A program made the position numbers and the translations under genes. From the NCBI GenBank assembly GCA_963739515.1, contig CAVUAO010000002.1, positions 310,001 through 374,000 on the forward strand: a stretch of DNA of 64,000 nt, in the 5' to 3' direction. Below the pieces are notes generated by a model that saw only the letters and a program-made list of their open reading frames with translations, ran no database searches and was not told the origin of the DNA. This document shows, in pieces, positions 8,281-17,927 of the stretch (position 1 is its first letter; each line of letters opens with the position of its first letter). This stretch comes from JBFYTX01 sp963739515. GTDB taxonomy: Bacteria; Chloroflexota; Dehalococcoidia; Dehalococcoidales; RBG-16-60-22.

Positions 8281-10016
8281 GCATTTTCGATTGGCTCCAA
8301 ATCGGGCTGTATTTGCTTGTCCTTTTATTGCTTGTCAAGCCGCTGGGAGCGTATATGGCGCGCGTCTTTCAGGGCGATCGCGTGTTTCTTACACGTGCCG
8401 TTGGACCCGTTGAGCGTTTTATCTATCGTATTGTCGGGATACGTTCCGACGAGGAGATGGACTGGAAGACCTACGCAGTTGTCATGTTGCTTTTCAATTT
8501 TGCAGGCTTGATTCTGGTATATGCTTTACAACGCCTACAGTCTGCTCTCCCGCTTAATCCCCAGGATTTAGGAGCAGTTAGGCCCGACCTGGCTTTCAAC
8601 ACGGCGGTCAGCTTCGCTACCAATACTAACTGGCAGAGCTATGGCGGGGAGACCACGATGAGCTATCTCACCCAGGTCCTGGGTCTCACCGTCCAGAATT
8701 TTTTATCCGCAGCTACGGGCATGGCTATTTTAGTTGCTCTGGTACGCGGCTTCGTGAGGCACTCTGCCAAGACGATAGGCAATTTCTGGGTAGACATGAC
8801 CCGCAACGTCCTTTATATTCTGCTCCCGCTATCCATAATCATGGCGCTGGTTCTAGTTTCGCAGGGTGTGGTACAGACGTTTCGTGGCTCCCAGGAAGTG
8901 GCGCTTGTGCAATCGACGCAGGATACCAGCGGACAAGCAGTCAATCAACAGGAAATTGCCGTCGGCCCGGCCGCTGCTCAGGTGGCTATCAAACAGTTGG
9001 GGACTAATGGAGGCGGCTTCTTCAATGTTAACTCCTCCCATCCTTTTGAAAACCCTACTCCCCTTTCCAATTTCCTGGAGATGCTGGCGATTCTCCTCAT
9101 TCCGGCGGCGCTGTGTTACACCTTCGGCAGAATGGTCGGCGATACGCGTAAAGGCTGGGCGCTCCTTGCGGCGATGACCGTCATCTTCGTAGCGATGTTA
9201 TCGTTATCCGTTTGGGCGGAGCAGCGAGGTAATCCGGCCCTTTCCGGTCTTAATGTCGACCAGTCGGCCAGCAATGTGCAGTCCGGGGGCAATATGGAGG
9301 GCAAGGAGGTGCGCTTCGGCGCTGCCAACTCCGCCCTGTGGGCGTCGGCCACGACCGGCGCTTCAAACGGGTCAGTGAACGCGATGCATGATTCGTTCAC
9401 CTCTCTGGGCGGACTGGTGCCAATGTGGCTCATGCAGTTGGGAGAGGTAGTCTATGGCGGTGTCGGTTCCGGTTTATATGGCATGCTGGCCTTCGTCATT
9501 ATCGCGGTTTTCGTGGCTGGCCTGATGATAGGGCGTACCCCGGAATACCTGGGCAAGAAAATCGAAGCCTATGATATGAAAATGGCTTCTCTCATGGTGC
9601 TTATCCCGGTAATACTGGTCCTTTTCGGGACGGCTATCGCTGTGGCTACGACGGTTGGCAGGGCAGCCGTTTTCAACCCCGGCGCCCACGGTTTCAGCGA
9701 GGTGCTGTACGCCTTCTCTTCGACCAGCAATAATAACGGCAGTGCCTTCGCCGGTCTCGGCACCAATACGACTTTTTATAATATCGCTCTGGGTTTTGCC
9801 ATGTTCTTCGGGCGTTACTGGCTGGCAATTCCGGCGCTGGCCATCGCCGGTTCCCTGGTGCAGAAGAAGAAAGTGCCGGTAACCCCGGGCACGCTGCCGA
9901 CCCATACCCCTCTCTTTATTTTCTGGCTTATAGCGGTGGTGATTATCGTTGGAGCGTTGAGCTTCCTCCCCGCCTTATCTCTCGGACCTATCGTGGAACA
10001 TTTATTTATAAGGTAA
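8277..10016 (+). CDS. kdpA: KdpA, K+-binding channel-like subunit of KdpFABC
   Basis: KdpA is the potassium-channel-like subunit that selects K+ from outside and passes it to KdpB. The 579-residue length is normal. All four selectivity-loop regions can be read: NTNWQSYGGE, GTNGGGFFNVNSSHPFENPT, TSLGGLVPM and TSNNNGSAFAGLGTN, with about ten TM helices between them. The start overlaps kdpF by 4 nt and kdpB follows 2 nt after the stop, so this is one operon. No key residue is missing. Confidence 0.97.
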   Translation: MSIFDWLQIGLYLLVLLLLVKPLGAYMARVFQGDRVFLTRAVGPVERFIYRIVGIRSDEEMDWKTYAVVMLLFNFAGLILVYALQRLQSALPLNPQDLGAVRPDLAFNTAVSFATNTNWQSYGGETTMSYLTQVLGLTVQNFLSAATGMAILVALVRGFVRHSAKTIGNFWVDMTRNVLYILLPLSIIMALVLVSQGVVQTFRGSQEVALVQSTQDTSGQAVNQQEIAVGPAAAQVAIKQLGTNGGGFFNVNSSHPFENPTPLSNFLEMLAILLIPAALCYTFGRMVGDTRKGWALLAAMTVIFVAMLSLSVWAEQRGNPALSGLNVDQSASNVQSGGNMEGKEVRFGAANSALWASATTGASNGSVNAMHDSFTSLGGLVPMWLMQLGEVVYGGVGSGLYGMLAFVIIAVFVAGLMIGRTPEYLGKKIEAYDMKMASLMVLIPVILVLFGTAIAVATTVGRAAVFNPGAHGFSEVLYAFSSTSNNNGSAFAGLGTNTTFYNIALGFAMFFGRYWLAIPALAIAGSLVQKKKVPVTPGTLPTHTPLFIFWLIAVVIIVGALSFLPALSLGPIVEHLFIR

Positions 10017-10018
10017 TT

Positions 10019-12154
10019 ATGATGGTAGAAGACCCGCAACAACCGGAACCAAAGCCCCCAACAACCGAAGGCCTGGCGGTGACGCCTTCGAAGAAACCGC
10101 TGCGTTTGGGACAGCGGTTGTATCGCCGCGCCATTATTGACGCTTTTTTCAAACTTAACCCGCGCTGGATGATACGCAACCCGGTCATGTTCGTCACCGA
10201 GGTGGGCAGCGTCCTGACCACTATCCTGTGGCTACAAGCGTTGTTCGGTCAAGGTGAGGCGCATGCCGCTTTTATCGGCGGGGTAGCATTGTGGCTCTGG
10301 CTGTGCGTGCTCTTCGCCAATTTCTCCGAAGCGCTGGCGGAAGGTCGCGGTAAAGCGCAGGCAGCGGCGCTACGCCGGACGCGAAAAGAAACTCAAGCTA
10401 AAAAGCTGACCCAGCCGAAGTACGGAGCTAAATATGAGTTGATGTCTTCCAGCGCACTACGACAGAATGACATCTTCCTGGTCGAGGCCGGTGATATCAT
10501 TCCGACCGACGGCGAGGTAATCGAGGGGGTTGCTTCGGTGAACGAGAGCGCTGTCACCGGTGAAAGTGCCCCCGTCATCCGCGAATCCGGCGGCGACCGG
10601 AGCGCTGTCACCGGCGGGACGCGCGTATTATCGGACTGGCTGGTGGTGCGCGTGACCGCTAACCCTGGCGAAGGGTTCCTCGACCGCATGATCAGCCTGG
10701 TGGAAGGCGCCAAGCGCCAGAAAACTCCCAATGAAATCGCCCTTAATATCCTGCTGGCGGCGTTTACCATTGTCTTTCTCGTCGTCTGCATGACTCTACT
10801 GCCGTTTTCACTGTATAGCGTAGACGTAAATCATCAGGGCACACCGATCACGATTACGGTGCTGGTGGCGTTGCTAGTCTGTCTCATCCCGACCACTATC
10901 GGAGGGCTTTTGCCGGCTATCGGTATCGCCGGGATGGACCGCCTTATCCGGCGTAATGTCATCGCTCTATCGGGCCGTGCGGTGGAGGCGGCGGGAGATG
11001 TAGATGTATTGCTTTTAGACAAGACGGGCACTATCACTTTGGGCAATCGCCAGGCAACGGATTTTATACCGGTAGGAGCGGTAAGTGAACGTGAACTGGC
11101 CGAGGTGGCGCAACTGGCTTCACTGGCGGACGAGACGCCGGAAGGACGCAGTATCGTGGTACTGGCGAAGGAAAAGTACGGACTGCGGGGCAGCGCCTCT
11201 GCCGAGAAACAGCACGTCCAGCGCTTTATTCCCTTTTCCGCGCAGACACGTATGAGTGGCGTGGATATGGATGGGCTGGCCATCCGCAAAGGCGCGGCGG
11301 ATGCCATTACGGCTTATATCAGGGAGCAGGGAAATACGGTACCTTCGGAACTAAAAACAATCGTGGATAATATCGCGCGTAGTGGCGGCACGCCCCTGGT
11401 GGTGGCACGCAACGGCGAAGCCCTCGGTGTCGTACATCTCAAAGATGTCGTTAAGGGCGGCATCAAAGAGCGGTTTATAAAAATGCGGAAGATGGGTATC
11501 AAGACGGTCATGATTACGGGGGATAATCCTCTCACGGCGACGGCTATTGCCGCCGAGGCGGGAGTGGATGACTTTTTAGCGCAGGCTACCCCCGAGGCCA
11601 AGCTCAAGCTGATACGCGAGCACCAGGCCGGCGGGCGGCTGGTAGCCATGACGGGCGACGGCACCAATGATGCCCCGGCTTTAGCCCAGGCCGACGTAGC
11701 GGTGGCGATGAACACCGGCACACAGGCTGCCAGGGAAGCGGCGAACATGATTGACCTGGATAGCAATCCCACCAAGCTCATTGAAATCGTCGAGACGGGC
11801 AAGCAATTACTGATGACGCGGGGGTCTTTGACCACTTTCAGCATCGCCAACGATGTTTCCAAGTATTTTGCCATCATCCCGGCGGCATTTGCTTCAACCT
11901 ATCCGGCTCTGGGGGCACTGAACATCATGCGCCTGGCGACGCCGGAAAGCGCTGTTCTCTCGGCGGTAATCTTTAATGCGCTTATTATCATGATGCTGGT
12001 ACCCTTAGCTTTGCACGGCGTGCCGTACCGTCCGGTTGGGGCGGCCAGGCTCCTGCGTGATAATCTATTAATCTATGGAGTGGGCGGGTTAATTGCGCCG
12101 TTTATCGGCATTAAGTTAATCGACATGATTTTAGTAGCCTTGCACCTGGTTTAA
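10019..12154 (+). CDS. kdpB: KdpB, P-type ATPase catalytic subunit
   Basis: KdpB hydrolyses ATP and drives K+ across the membrane as part of KdpFABC. The 711-residue protein has every P-type hallmark: the actuator loop VTGES, the phosphorylation site DKTGT (Asp334), the nucleotide-binding KGAAD region, and TGDGTNDAPALA. The P-domain motif MITGDNPLTA is also present. The N-terminus has a short Pro-rich extension (about 30 residues) not needed for the fold. It lies between kdpA and kdpC. Confidence 0.97.
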   Translation: MMVEDPQQPEPKPPTTEGLAVTPSKKPLRLGQRLYRRAIIDAFFKLNPRWMIRNPVMFVTEVGSVLTTILWLQALFGQGEAHAAFIGGVALWLWLCVLFANFSEALAEGRGKAQAAALRRTRKETQAKKLTQPKYGAKYELMSSSALRQNDIFLVEAGDIIPTDGEVIEGVASVNESAVTGESAPVIRESGGDRSAVTGGTRVLSDWLVVRVTANPGEGFLDRMISLVEGAKRQKTPNEIALNILLAAFTIVFLVVCMTLLPFSLYSVDVNHQGTPITITVLVALLVCLIPTTIGGLLPAIGIAGMDRLIRRNVIALSGRAVEAAGDVDVLLLDKTGTITLGNRQATDFIPVGAVSERELAEVAQLASLADETPEGRSIVVLAKEKYGLRGSASAEKQHVQRFIPFSAQTRMSGVDMDGLAIRKGAADAITAYIREQGNTVPSELKTIVDNIARSGGTPLVVARNGEALGVVHLKDVVKGGIKERFIKMRKMGIKTVMITGDNPLTATAIAAEAGVDDFLAQATPEAKLKLIREHQAGGRLVAMTGDGTNDAPALAQADVAVAMNTGTQAAREAANMIDLDSNPTKLIEIVETGKQLLMTRGSLTTFSIANDVSKYFAIIPAAFASTYPALGALNIMRLATPESAVLSAVIFNALIIMMLVPLALHGVPYRPVGAARLLRDNLLIYGVGGLIAPFIGIKLIDMILVALHLV

Positions 12155-12177
12155 ACGAGGAGGCAGAGGAAGGAAAT

Positions 12178-12750
12178 ATGCTCCGCCAGCTCAAAATTGC
12201 CCTGATATTCCTGGGGATATTTACGGTAATTACCGGGATAATTTATCCTTTATTCGTGACCGGTATCGCGCAAGCCTTCTTTCATCGCCAGGTGAACGGC
12301 AGCCTGATTGAAGAAAATGGCAAGAGCATCGGGTCAGAACTCATCGGGCAACCGTTCAGCGACCCGAAGTATTTCTGGGGCAGGCTCTCGGCAACGGCAC
12401 CGTTCTCTTATAATGCCGCCGCCTCTTCGGGTTCCAACTACGGGCCGTCGAATCCGGCGCTTCAGGATGCGGTCCAGGGGCGCATAGATGCGCTGAAAGC
12501 GGTCGACCCGGATAATAACGCGCCGATTCCGGTAGATTTGGTCACATCTTCTGCCAGCGGCCTCGACCCGGATATCAGTGTTGCCGCGGCCAATTACCAG
12601 GTTGCTCGTGTCGCAAGATACCGTGGATTAAGCGAGGAGCAGGTCTCGGCCCTGGTAAATCAGTTTACCGAAGGCCGCCAGTTGGGTATCCTCGGTGAGC
12701 CGCGCGTTAATGTCTTGAAGCTTAATCTGGCGTTGGATGAGTTGAAATAG
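12178..12750 (+). CDS. kdpC: KdpC, assembly/accessory subunit of KdpFABC
   Basis: KdpC is a single-TM periplasmic-facing subunit that assists KdpA/KdpB assembly and K+ affinity. The 190-residue protein shows the N-terminal helix (LKIALIFLGIFTVITGIIYP), then the family blocks GSELIGQPFSDPKYFWGR, the Ser/Asn-rich SGSNYGPSNPAL, and the C-terminal ARYRGLSEEQVSALV. GGAGG precedes the ATG. It lies 23 nt after kdpB and about 48 nt before kdpD. Confidence 0.96.
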   Translation: MLRQLKIALIFLGIFTVITGIIYPLFVTGIAQAFFHRQVNGSLIEENGKSIGSELIGQPFSDPKYFWGRLSATAPFSYNAAASSGSNYGPSNPALQDAVQGRIDALKAVDPDNNAPIPVDLVTSSASGLDPDISVAAANYQVARVARYRGLSEEQVSALVNQFTEGRQLGILGEPRVNVLKLNLALDELK

Positions 12751-12798
12751 ACTTGGCCGAAAACAAAGTATAAAATGTCACTTGGAGACATAAATCGC

Positions 12799-15501
12799 AT
12801 GGCTGAAGACTATTCTCGCCCCAATCCTGATGAATTGTTGACTCAGGTCAAAGCCGAGGAAGAGCAAAAACGGCGCGGTAAACTGAAAATTTTTCTCGGC
12901 TACGCTCCCGGTGTGGGTAAGACTTTTACCATGCTTGAGGCGGCCCGCCTGCGGAAAAAGGACACGGATGTCGTCGTTGCGGTTGTGGAAACTCACGGAC
13001 GGGTCGAGACAAAGGCCCTTCTGGAAGGTCTTGAGATTATGCCGCGCCGTCAGGTGGAATACCGCGGCATCAAGCTGACCGAAATGGACCTCGATGCGGT
13101 GCTGTCGCGTCATCCTCAGCTGACAATAGTAGATGAGCTCGCCCACGAAAATGCCCCGGGCTCACGACACCCCAAGCGCTACCAGGATATCGAAGAACTG
13201 CTGGAGGCCGGAATCGATGTCTATACCACGCTTAATATCCAGCATATCGAGAGCGGGCGCAATGCGGTTGCCCAGATTACCGGCGTCTGGGTGCGCGAGA
13301 CAGTACCCGATAGCTTTATAGATAACGCGGCAGAAATCGAGATGGTTGACCTGCCCCCTGACGAGTTGCTGCAGCGGCTGAAGGAAGGTAAAGTCTATAT
13401 CCCCGAACAAATAGCGCCGGCCACCGAGGCATTCTTCCGTAAGGGCAATCTTACGGCATTACGCGAGTTGGCCATGCGCACTGCCGGCAAACACGTCGAC
13501 GAACAGACGCTGGCTTACATGAAGACCCACGGTATCACCGGCCCGTGGCCATCAGCAGAGCGCCTTCTGGTGTGTGTTAGCTCCAGTCCCGCCGGTACCC
13601 GTGTCGTGCGTAACGCTCGTAGACTGGCTTATCAATTGGGTGCGGAATGGTTTTCAATCTATGTTGAGACACCCGATGCGCATCTATCACCCAAACAGCA
13701 GGAACGGCTAACGAGCACCCTGCGGATGGCGGAGAGAATGGGGGCTAAGGTCTCGACTATCCAGGGAAACTCTGTGGTTAAGGCCGTGACAGAATTTGCC
13801 GGTAAGAATAACATTACCAAAATAGTCGTCGGCAAATCACGGAGAAATCGCTGGCAGGGCTGGTTCGGCGGATCAATCGTGAATCAGCTCATTCGCCAGA
13901 GTGAGCATTTTGATGTGTATATCGTGGGAAGTCGAGGAGAACCTGCACAACCAGAGCCGATTATGACCCCGGAGAAGGGGCGGCCCCGCAACTGGCGAGG
14001 CTATCTGCAAGGTCTGGGATTGGTCGTATTGGCTACCTTACTAGGACAACTAATCCACGGCTTTTTAGCTACCACCACTATAGCCATGCTGTATTTGCTA
14101 TGTGTCGTTATTACGGCTTATTTGTGGGGACTGGGCCCGTCTATCCTGGTTTCCGTTCTGGGCGTGCTAGCATTTGACTTCTTCCATGTCCCACCATATC
14201 TGAATTTTGGAGTGACAGACACTCAATATGTTTTCACTTTTCTTGCCTTACTCTTCGTTGGCGTTGTCATCAGCCTTCTGTCATTACGGGTCCGTCGGCA
14301 AACCGAGTCCGCCAGGCGTCGAGAGCAGGAGACGGCCGCACTTTACTCACTGGGTCGAGACCTGGCCGTTTCCAGCGACCTTGAGTCTTATATCCGTGCC
14401 ATTATAACAAGAGCCAAGGAAACATTCCGGCATGACACGATAGTTTTCTTACCCGACCCTCAAAATAAAGAAATCCTCAAACCATACGCTGGTATCCCGA
14501 ATACCACTACCGACGAAAATGAATTAGCCGCCGCCATCTGGTCTTTTCAGCACCAAAGAATAGTGGGACGCGGCACTGATACGCTTCCTAATGCCAAAGC
14601 GCGATATCTGCCGTTAATTACTGCTAGGGGAGCAGTGGGAGTAATGTCGATATCGACGATTGATACCAGTGGCGAGTTGACCATCGAGCAAGAACGGCTT
14701 CAGGAGGCCTATGCCGACCTTGCTGCGGTGGCTGTCGAGAGTATTTTGTTAGCCAATGAGGCGCAAAATACGCAAGTCTTGCGGAATACAGAGAAACTCC
14801 AGACCGCCCTTCTCAATGCGGTCTCGCACGACCTGCGTACACCTCTGGTATCCATCATCGGTGTTTTAAGCAGCCTTCAAGAAGAAGGGATGCACCTGGA
14901 TGACGTTGCCAAAATGAATCTAATCCAGGTAGCCCGCGAGGAGGCCGAGCGGTTGAATCACCTGATAACCAATCTGCTTGATGTATCGAGGATTGAGGCC
15001 GGGGCAATTAAAATATCCAGACAGTCATCCGATGTTCAGGATTTGGTCGGTGCCGCCCTAGAACAATTGGGCAGCCGCGCCAGCGCCCGTCCGATTAATA
15101 TGGAAATACCGGTAGAGTTGCCTTTTGTATCGGTGGATTTTGGCCTTATCGTACAGACATTAGTAAACGTTCTGGATAATGCTCTCAAATATTCACCGGA
15201 CGATTCTCCTATCGATATCAGGGCGCGGCAAGTTGGCCGGGAGATGCAGATTGAAATAGCCGACCGTGGTATCGGTATCCCCCCGCAGGACTTATCGCAT
15301 ATTTTCGATAAGTTTTACCGCATACAGCGTCCCGATAACGTAACGGGCACAGGGCTCGGCTTATCTATTTGTAAAGGCATTATTGAGGCTCACGGCGGGC
15401 GCGTCGCTGCCGAGAATCGTCCGGGGGGTGGTACTATCATTAAATTAGTTCTACCGGTGCCTGAGCCCGACCACAACAAAGGGGAGCAATTTCATGCCTA
15501 A
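12799..15501 (+). CDS. kdpD: KdpD, K+/turgor-responsive sensor histidine kinase
   Basis: KdpD senses potassium limitation and phosphorylates KdpE. Domains in order: the KdpD N-terminal ATP-binding domain with Walker A GYAPGVGKT (about 34-42); a universal-stress-protein-like domain (about 250-380); four TM helices (about 400-500); a GAF-like region; the dimerisation/phosphoacceptor block SHDLRTP (His677); and a HATPase_c with GTGLGLSIC. An earlier in-frame ATG exists at 12775. I prefer 12799 because homologues begin with a 'xYxRPxPDxLL' sequence and GGAG lies upstream. The gene overlaps kdpE by 8 nt. Confidence 0.95.
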   Translation: MAEDYSRPNPDELLTQVKAEEEQKRRGKLKIFLGYAPGVGKTFTMLEAARLRKKDTDVVVAVVETHGRVETKALLEGLEIMPRRQVEYRGIKLTEMDLDAVLSRHPQLTIVDELAHENAPGSRHPKRYQDIEELLEAGIDVYTTLNIQHIESGRNAVAQITGVWVRETVPDSFIDNAAEIEMVDLPPDELLQRLKEGKVYIPEQIAPATEAFFRKGNLTALRELAMRTAGKHVDEQTLAYMKTHGITGPWPSAERLLVCVSSSPAGTRVVRNARRLAYQLGAEWFSIYVETPDAHLSPKQQERLTSTLRMAERMGAKVSTIQGNSVVKAVTEFAGKNNITKIVVGKSRRNRWQGWFGGSIVNQLIRQSEHFDVYIVGSRGEPAQPEPIMTPEKGRPRNWRGYLQGLGLVVLATLLGQLIHGFLATTTIAMLYLLCVVITAYLWGLGPSILVSVLGVLAFDFFHVPPYLNFGVTDTQYVFTFLALLFVGVVISLLSLRVRRQTESARRREQETAALYSLGRDLAVSSDLESYIRAIITRAKETFRHDTIVFLPDPQNKEILKPYAGIPNTTTDENELAAAIWSFQHQRIVGRGTDTLPNAKARYLPLITARGAVGVMSISTIDTSGELTIEQERLQEAYADLAAVAVESILLANEAQNTQVLRNTEKLQTALLNAVSHDLRTPLVSIIGVLSSLQEEGMHLDDVAKMNLIQVAREEAERLNHLITNLLDVSRIEAGAIKISRQSSDVQDLVGAALEQLGSRASARPINMEIPVELPFVSVDFGLIVQTLVNVLDNALKYSPDDSPIDIRARQVGREMQIEIADRGIGIPPQDLSHIFDKFYRIQRPDNVTGTGLGLSICKGIIEAHGGRVAAENRPGGGTIIKLVLPVPEPDHNKGEQFHA

Positions 15502-16177
15502 CGAGCGGGTGCTGATAGTCGATGATGAGCCGGCAATCAGGAGATTTTTAAGGGTTACGCTTACAACCCAGGCTTATGACACTATTGAAGCAGCAACCGG
15601 ACAGGAGGCTCTTTTAAAAACTACTGCTGATAAACCAGATATCATCATCCTGGATATAGGTTTACCGGATATAAATGGTATCGAAGTTACTAGGTTGCTT
15701 CGCCAGTGGACACAGTTGCCGATTATAATCCTATCAGTCCGGGGGGCGGAAAGTGATAAAATCGCGGCGCTTGATGCCGGGGCGGATGACTATTTGACCA
15801 AACCATTCAGCGTGGGAGAATTGCTAGCGAGACTCCGCGCTGCCCTGCGTCGTGCTGCTCAAACAACCCGCGAGCCTGTTTTCACAAGCGGTAGTTTGAA
15901 AGTCGACCTGGCACGTAGATTAATAACCGTATCAGGACTTGAGGTACAACTGACGCCTACCGAGTATGGATTACTTCGCGTGCTGGTAACTCATGCAGGG
16001 AAAGTACTGACCCATCACTTTCTCCTGCGGGAGGTGTGGGGAGCCGAATATGGCGAAGAATTCCATATGTTGCACGTGAACATCAGCAATCTGCGCCGCA
16101 AGATAGAGCCCGACCCAACACGCCCGCAGTTCATTATTACTGAACCAGGAGTGGGCTACCGGCTGAGAACTGACTAA
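15494..16177 (+). CDS. kdpE: KdpE, OmpR/PhoB-family response regulator
   Basis: KdpE is phosphorylated by KdpD and activates kdpFABC. The 227-residue protein has an N-terminal receiver domain with acidic pair DDE near residue 10, phosphoacceptor Asp54 (LDIGLPD), and the Lys of KPF. A C-terminal winged-helix domain (about 130-227) ends in VGYRLR. It overlaps kdpD by 8 nt and closes the operon. The repeats at 7,905-8,059 are candidate targets. Confidence 0.95.
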   Translation: MPNERVLIVDDEPAIRRFLRVTLTTQAYDTIEAATGQEALLKTTADKPDIIILDIGLPDINGIEVTRLLRQWTQLPIIILSVRGAESDKIAALDAGADDYLTKPFSVGELLARLRAALRRAAQTTREPVFTSGSLKVDLARRLITVSGLEVQLTPTEYGLLRVLVTHAGKVLTHHFLLREVWGAEYGEEFHMLHVNISNLRRKIEPDPTRPQFIITEPGVGYRLRTD

Positions 16178-16772
16178 GAAACTCATAAGAGATGAGTAAC
16201 TGTTGTATCACCAGTATCAATCCCTTCTTTTCAAACAGAAGTTTGGGAAAAGTAACCCTAGGCTAATCATTGAGTCAATGGGTGTAACAATTGTCAGGAA
16301 TGTTTAATGCCCTGCACAAAAAGTCATAAAGTGGAATTTCAAGAACTAGCTATTATATAGGGACTTCCTCGGGGAATGCGGACAATTTTGAAAAGAGGAG
16401 CCCCTCTGATAGGGAGGCTTTATAACCAACCAGCGGCGAACCTAAGGAACTTAATAATTAGGGATGAGCCTTACCTCATAGGCTTGTGTTACATTTGGCC
16501 AATGCCGTCAGATCTCAAGAAGCTCGTCCGTTATCTTGGAAATTTGTCAGCAGGTGAGAGTCCTTTCCCTATCCGTTTCTTGTGTAACAAAATATGTCTG
16601 ACTGCACGGTTGGACAATACGCCTCTTGCTTATTTGGTCAACCCGCGGACAGTTACTGTATAATTATTCGATAATACCTGCAAATTAAGATAAAAACAGT
16701 TTCGGTGTTTACAGTGTTATAATGAAATGAGATGATTATTTCCCCTCTGTTAAGAATCGGGGTCAGGGTTAT
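16178..16772. other. Long intergenic region with folded-RNA-like features
   Basis: This 595-base gap contains a small ACTCAT/ATGAGT hairpin just after kdpE. From about 16,380 to 16,610 it holds a G+C-richer stretch with several short inverted repeats and the phrase CAGCAGGTGAGAGTCC. That stretch reads like a structured RNA rather than protein; a 95-codon frame across it has an improbable composition. I could not assign it to a family. A remote resemblance to group II intron domain I is a guess only. Confidence 0.35.
16715..16723 (+). promoter_or_regulatory. Extended -10 promoter for the kinase/regulator pair
   Basis: TGTTATAAT gives a perfect TATAAT with an upstream TG (extended -10), about 50 bp before the histidine kinase ATG. 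There is no clear -35 at 17 bp spacing. Confidence 0.45.
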
Positions 16773-17927
16773 ATGAGGCATAATTCACCGACACGTCCTG
16801 TTGAATCAGGGACACTGCAATGTACTAAGGGGGCAAAAAAAAGGCTCCAGAAAGCAGCCGTGAATAACGAATCTAGCGGCACGGACATTCGACTGGAGAT
16901 CTCGGATATCCTGGACGCGTTCCCCTTCTACGTTATGCTGGTGGATGAAGAACATCGCATTCTGCAGGCAAATAGTGCCGTCCGAGGCGCGCTGGGCGTT
17001 GATCCGCAGGTCATTATTGGCAAGTATTGCCCATCCGTAGTACATGGTCTTGATAAACCTATAGATAAATGCCCGCTGGAAGAGGCAGCCAGAACAAATC
17101 AGGCTGTGGAACGGGAAATATATGACCCGGCATCCAGGTACTGGATCCGATCATCCGTTTATCCGACTAAAGGCTCGACTGCAGATGGCAAGAGAATCTT
17201 CTTCCACATGGTCACCGATATCAGCGACCGTAAACAGGCAGAAGAGAACCTGCTGGTTTCGCAGAACCAGCTCCGAGAGCTAGCCCTACATTTAGAATCG
17301 GTCAGAGAAGATGAGAGAACCAACTTAGCACGTGAAATTCACGATGAGCTCGGCCAACTATTAACAGGTCTGAAAATGGACGCATCCTGGATGGCTAAGA
17401 GAATTCCCCAAAGCGAAACATCCCTTATCGGAAAAGCCAAGGCTATGGTCGACCTTATCGATGAAGCCGTCGAGACCGTAAAGAGAGTTTCTGCTCAATT
17501 GCGGCCGGCCGTGTTGGATTACCTTGGGGTTACGGCGGCTATCGAATGGCAAACCAAGGAACTGGAAAAGCGCAGCGAAATCAGTTTTAAGTTCAAGTCG
17601 TACCCGAGAGACATTGTGCTGGACCGGGATCGCTCTACGGCGATTTTCCGCATCTGTCAAGAGGCATTGACCAATGTCGTTCGCCACGCCAATGCAACCA
17701 GAGTAACAGTGACTCTAAAAAAGGAACGCAATAGAATTGTATTGAGGATCAAGGATAACGGCAAAGGGATTGATGAAGGGCGTATATCCGATCTCAAGTC
17801 TTTTGGTTTACTTAGTATGAAAGAACGCGCCAGATATTGGGGAGGCCAGGTTGAAATAGAAGGCACTCCTGGCAAAGGGACGCTGGTGTTGGTGAGAATT
17901 CCACTGGCGAACCAGGGAGAATCTTGA
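16773..17927 (+). CDS. PAS-domain sensor histidine kinase (NarX/DegS-type, HisKA_3)
   Basis: A soluble 384-residue kinase with no TM helix, so it senses a cytoplasmic signal. It has an N-terminal PAS domain (about 45-155), a short coiled coil, the HisKA_3 block EIHDELGQLL (phospho-His190), and a HATPase_c with 'FRICQEALTNVVRHA' and the G-rich DNGKGID and GLLSMKERA. The PAS domain carries KYCPSVVHG...DKCPLEE, a Cys/His arrangement seen in a PAS subgroup of anaerobes that may bind a metal or act as a redox switch. It overlaps the response regulator gene by 4 nt (ATGA), so the two form a pair. The start is uncertain because the Shine-Dalgarno is weak. Confidence 0.85.
   Translation: MRHNSPTRPVESGTLQCTKGAKKRLQKAAVNNESSGTDIRLEISDILDAFPFYVMLVDEEHRILQANSAVRGALGVDPQVIIGKYCPSVVHGLDKPIDKCPLEEAARTNQAVEREIYDPASRYWIRSSVYPTKGSTADGKRIFFHMVTDISDRKQAEENLLVSQNQLRELALHLESVREDERTNLAREIHDELGQLLTGLKMDASWMAKRIPQSETSLIGKAKAMVDLIDEAVETVKRVSAQLRPAVLDYLGVTAAIEWQTKELEKRSEISFKFKSYPRDIVLDRDRSTAIFRICQEALTNVVRHANATRVTVTLKKERNRIVLRIKDNGKGIDEGRISDLKSFGLLSMKERARYWGGQVEIEGTPGKGTLVLVRIPLANQGES

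Noticed and set aside
16376..16663. 95-codon plus-strand frame as a gene
   Set aside because: No ribosome site, no family resemblance, and it runs through a stretch with several inverted repeats that fits an RNA better.
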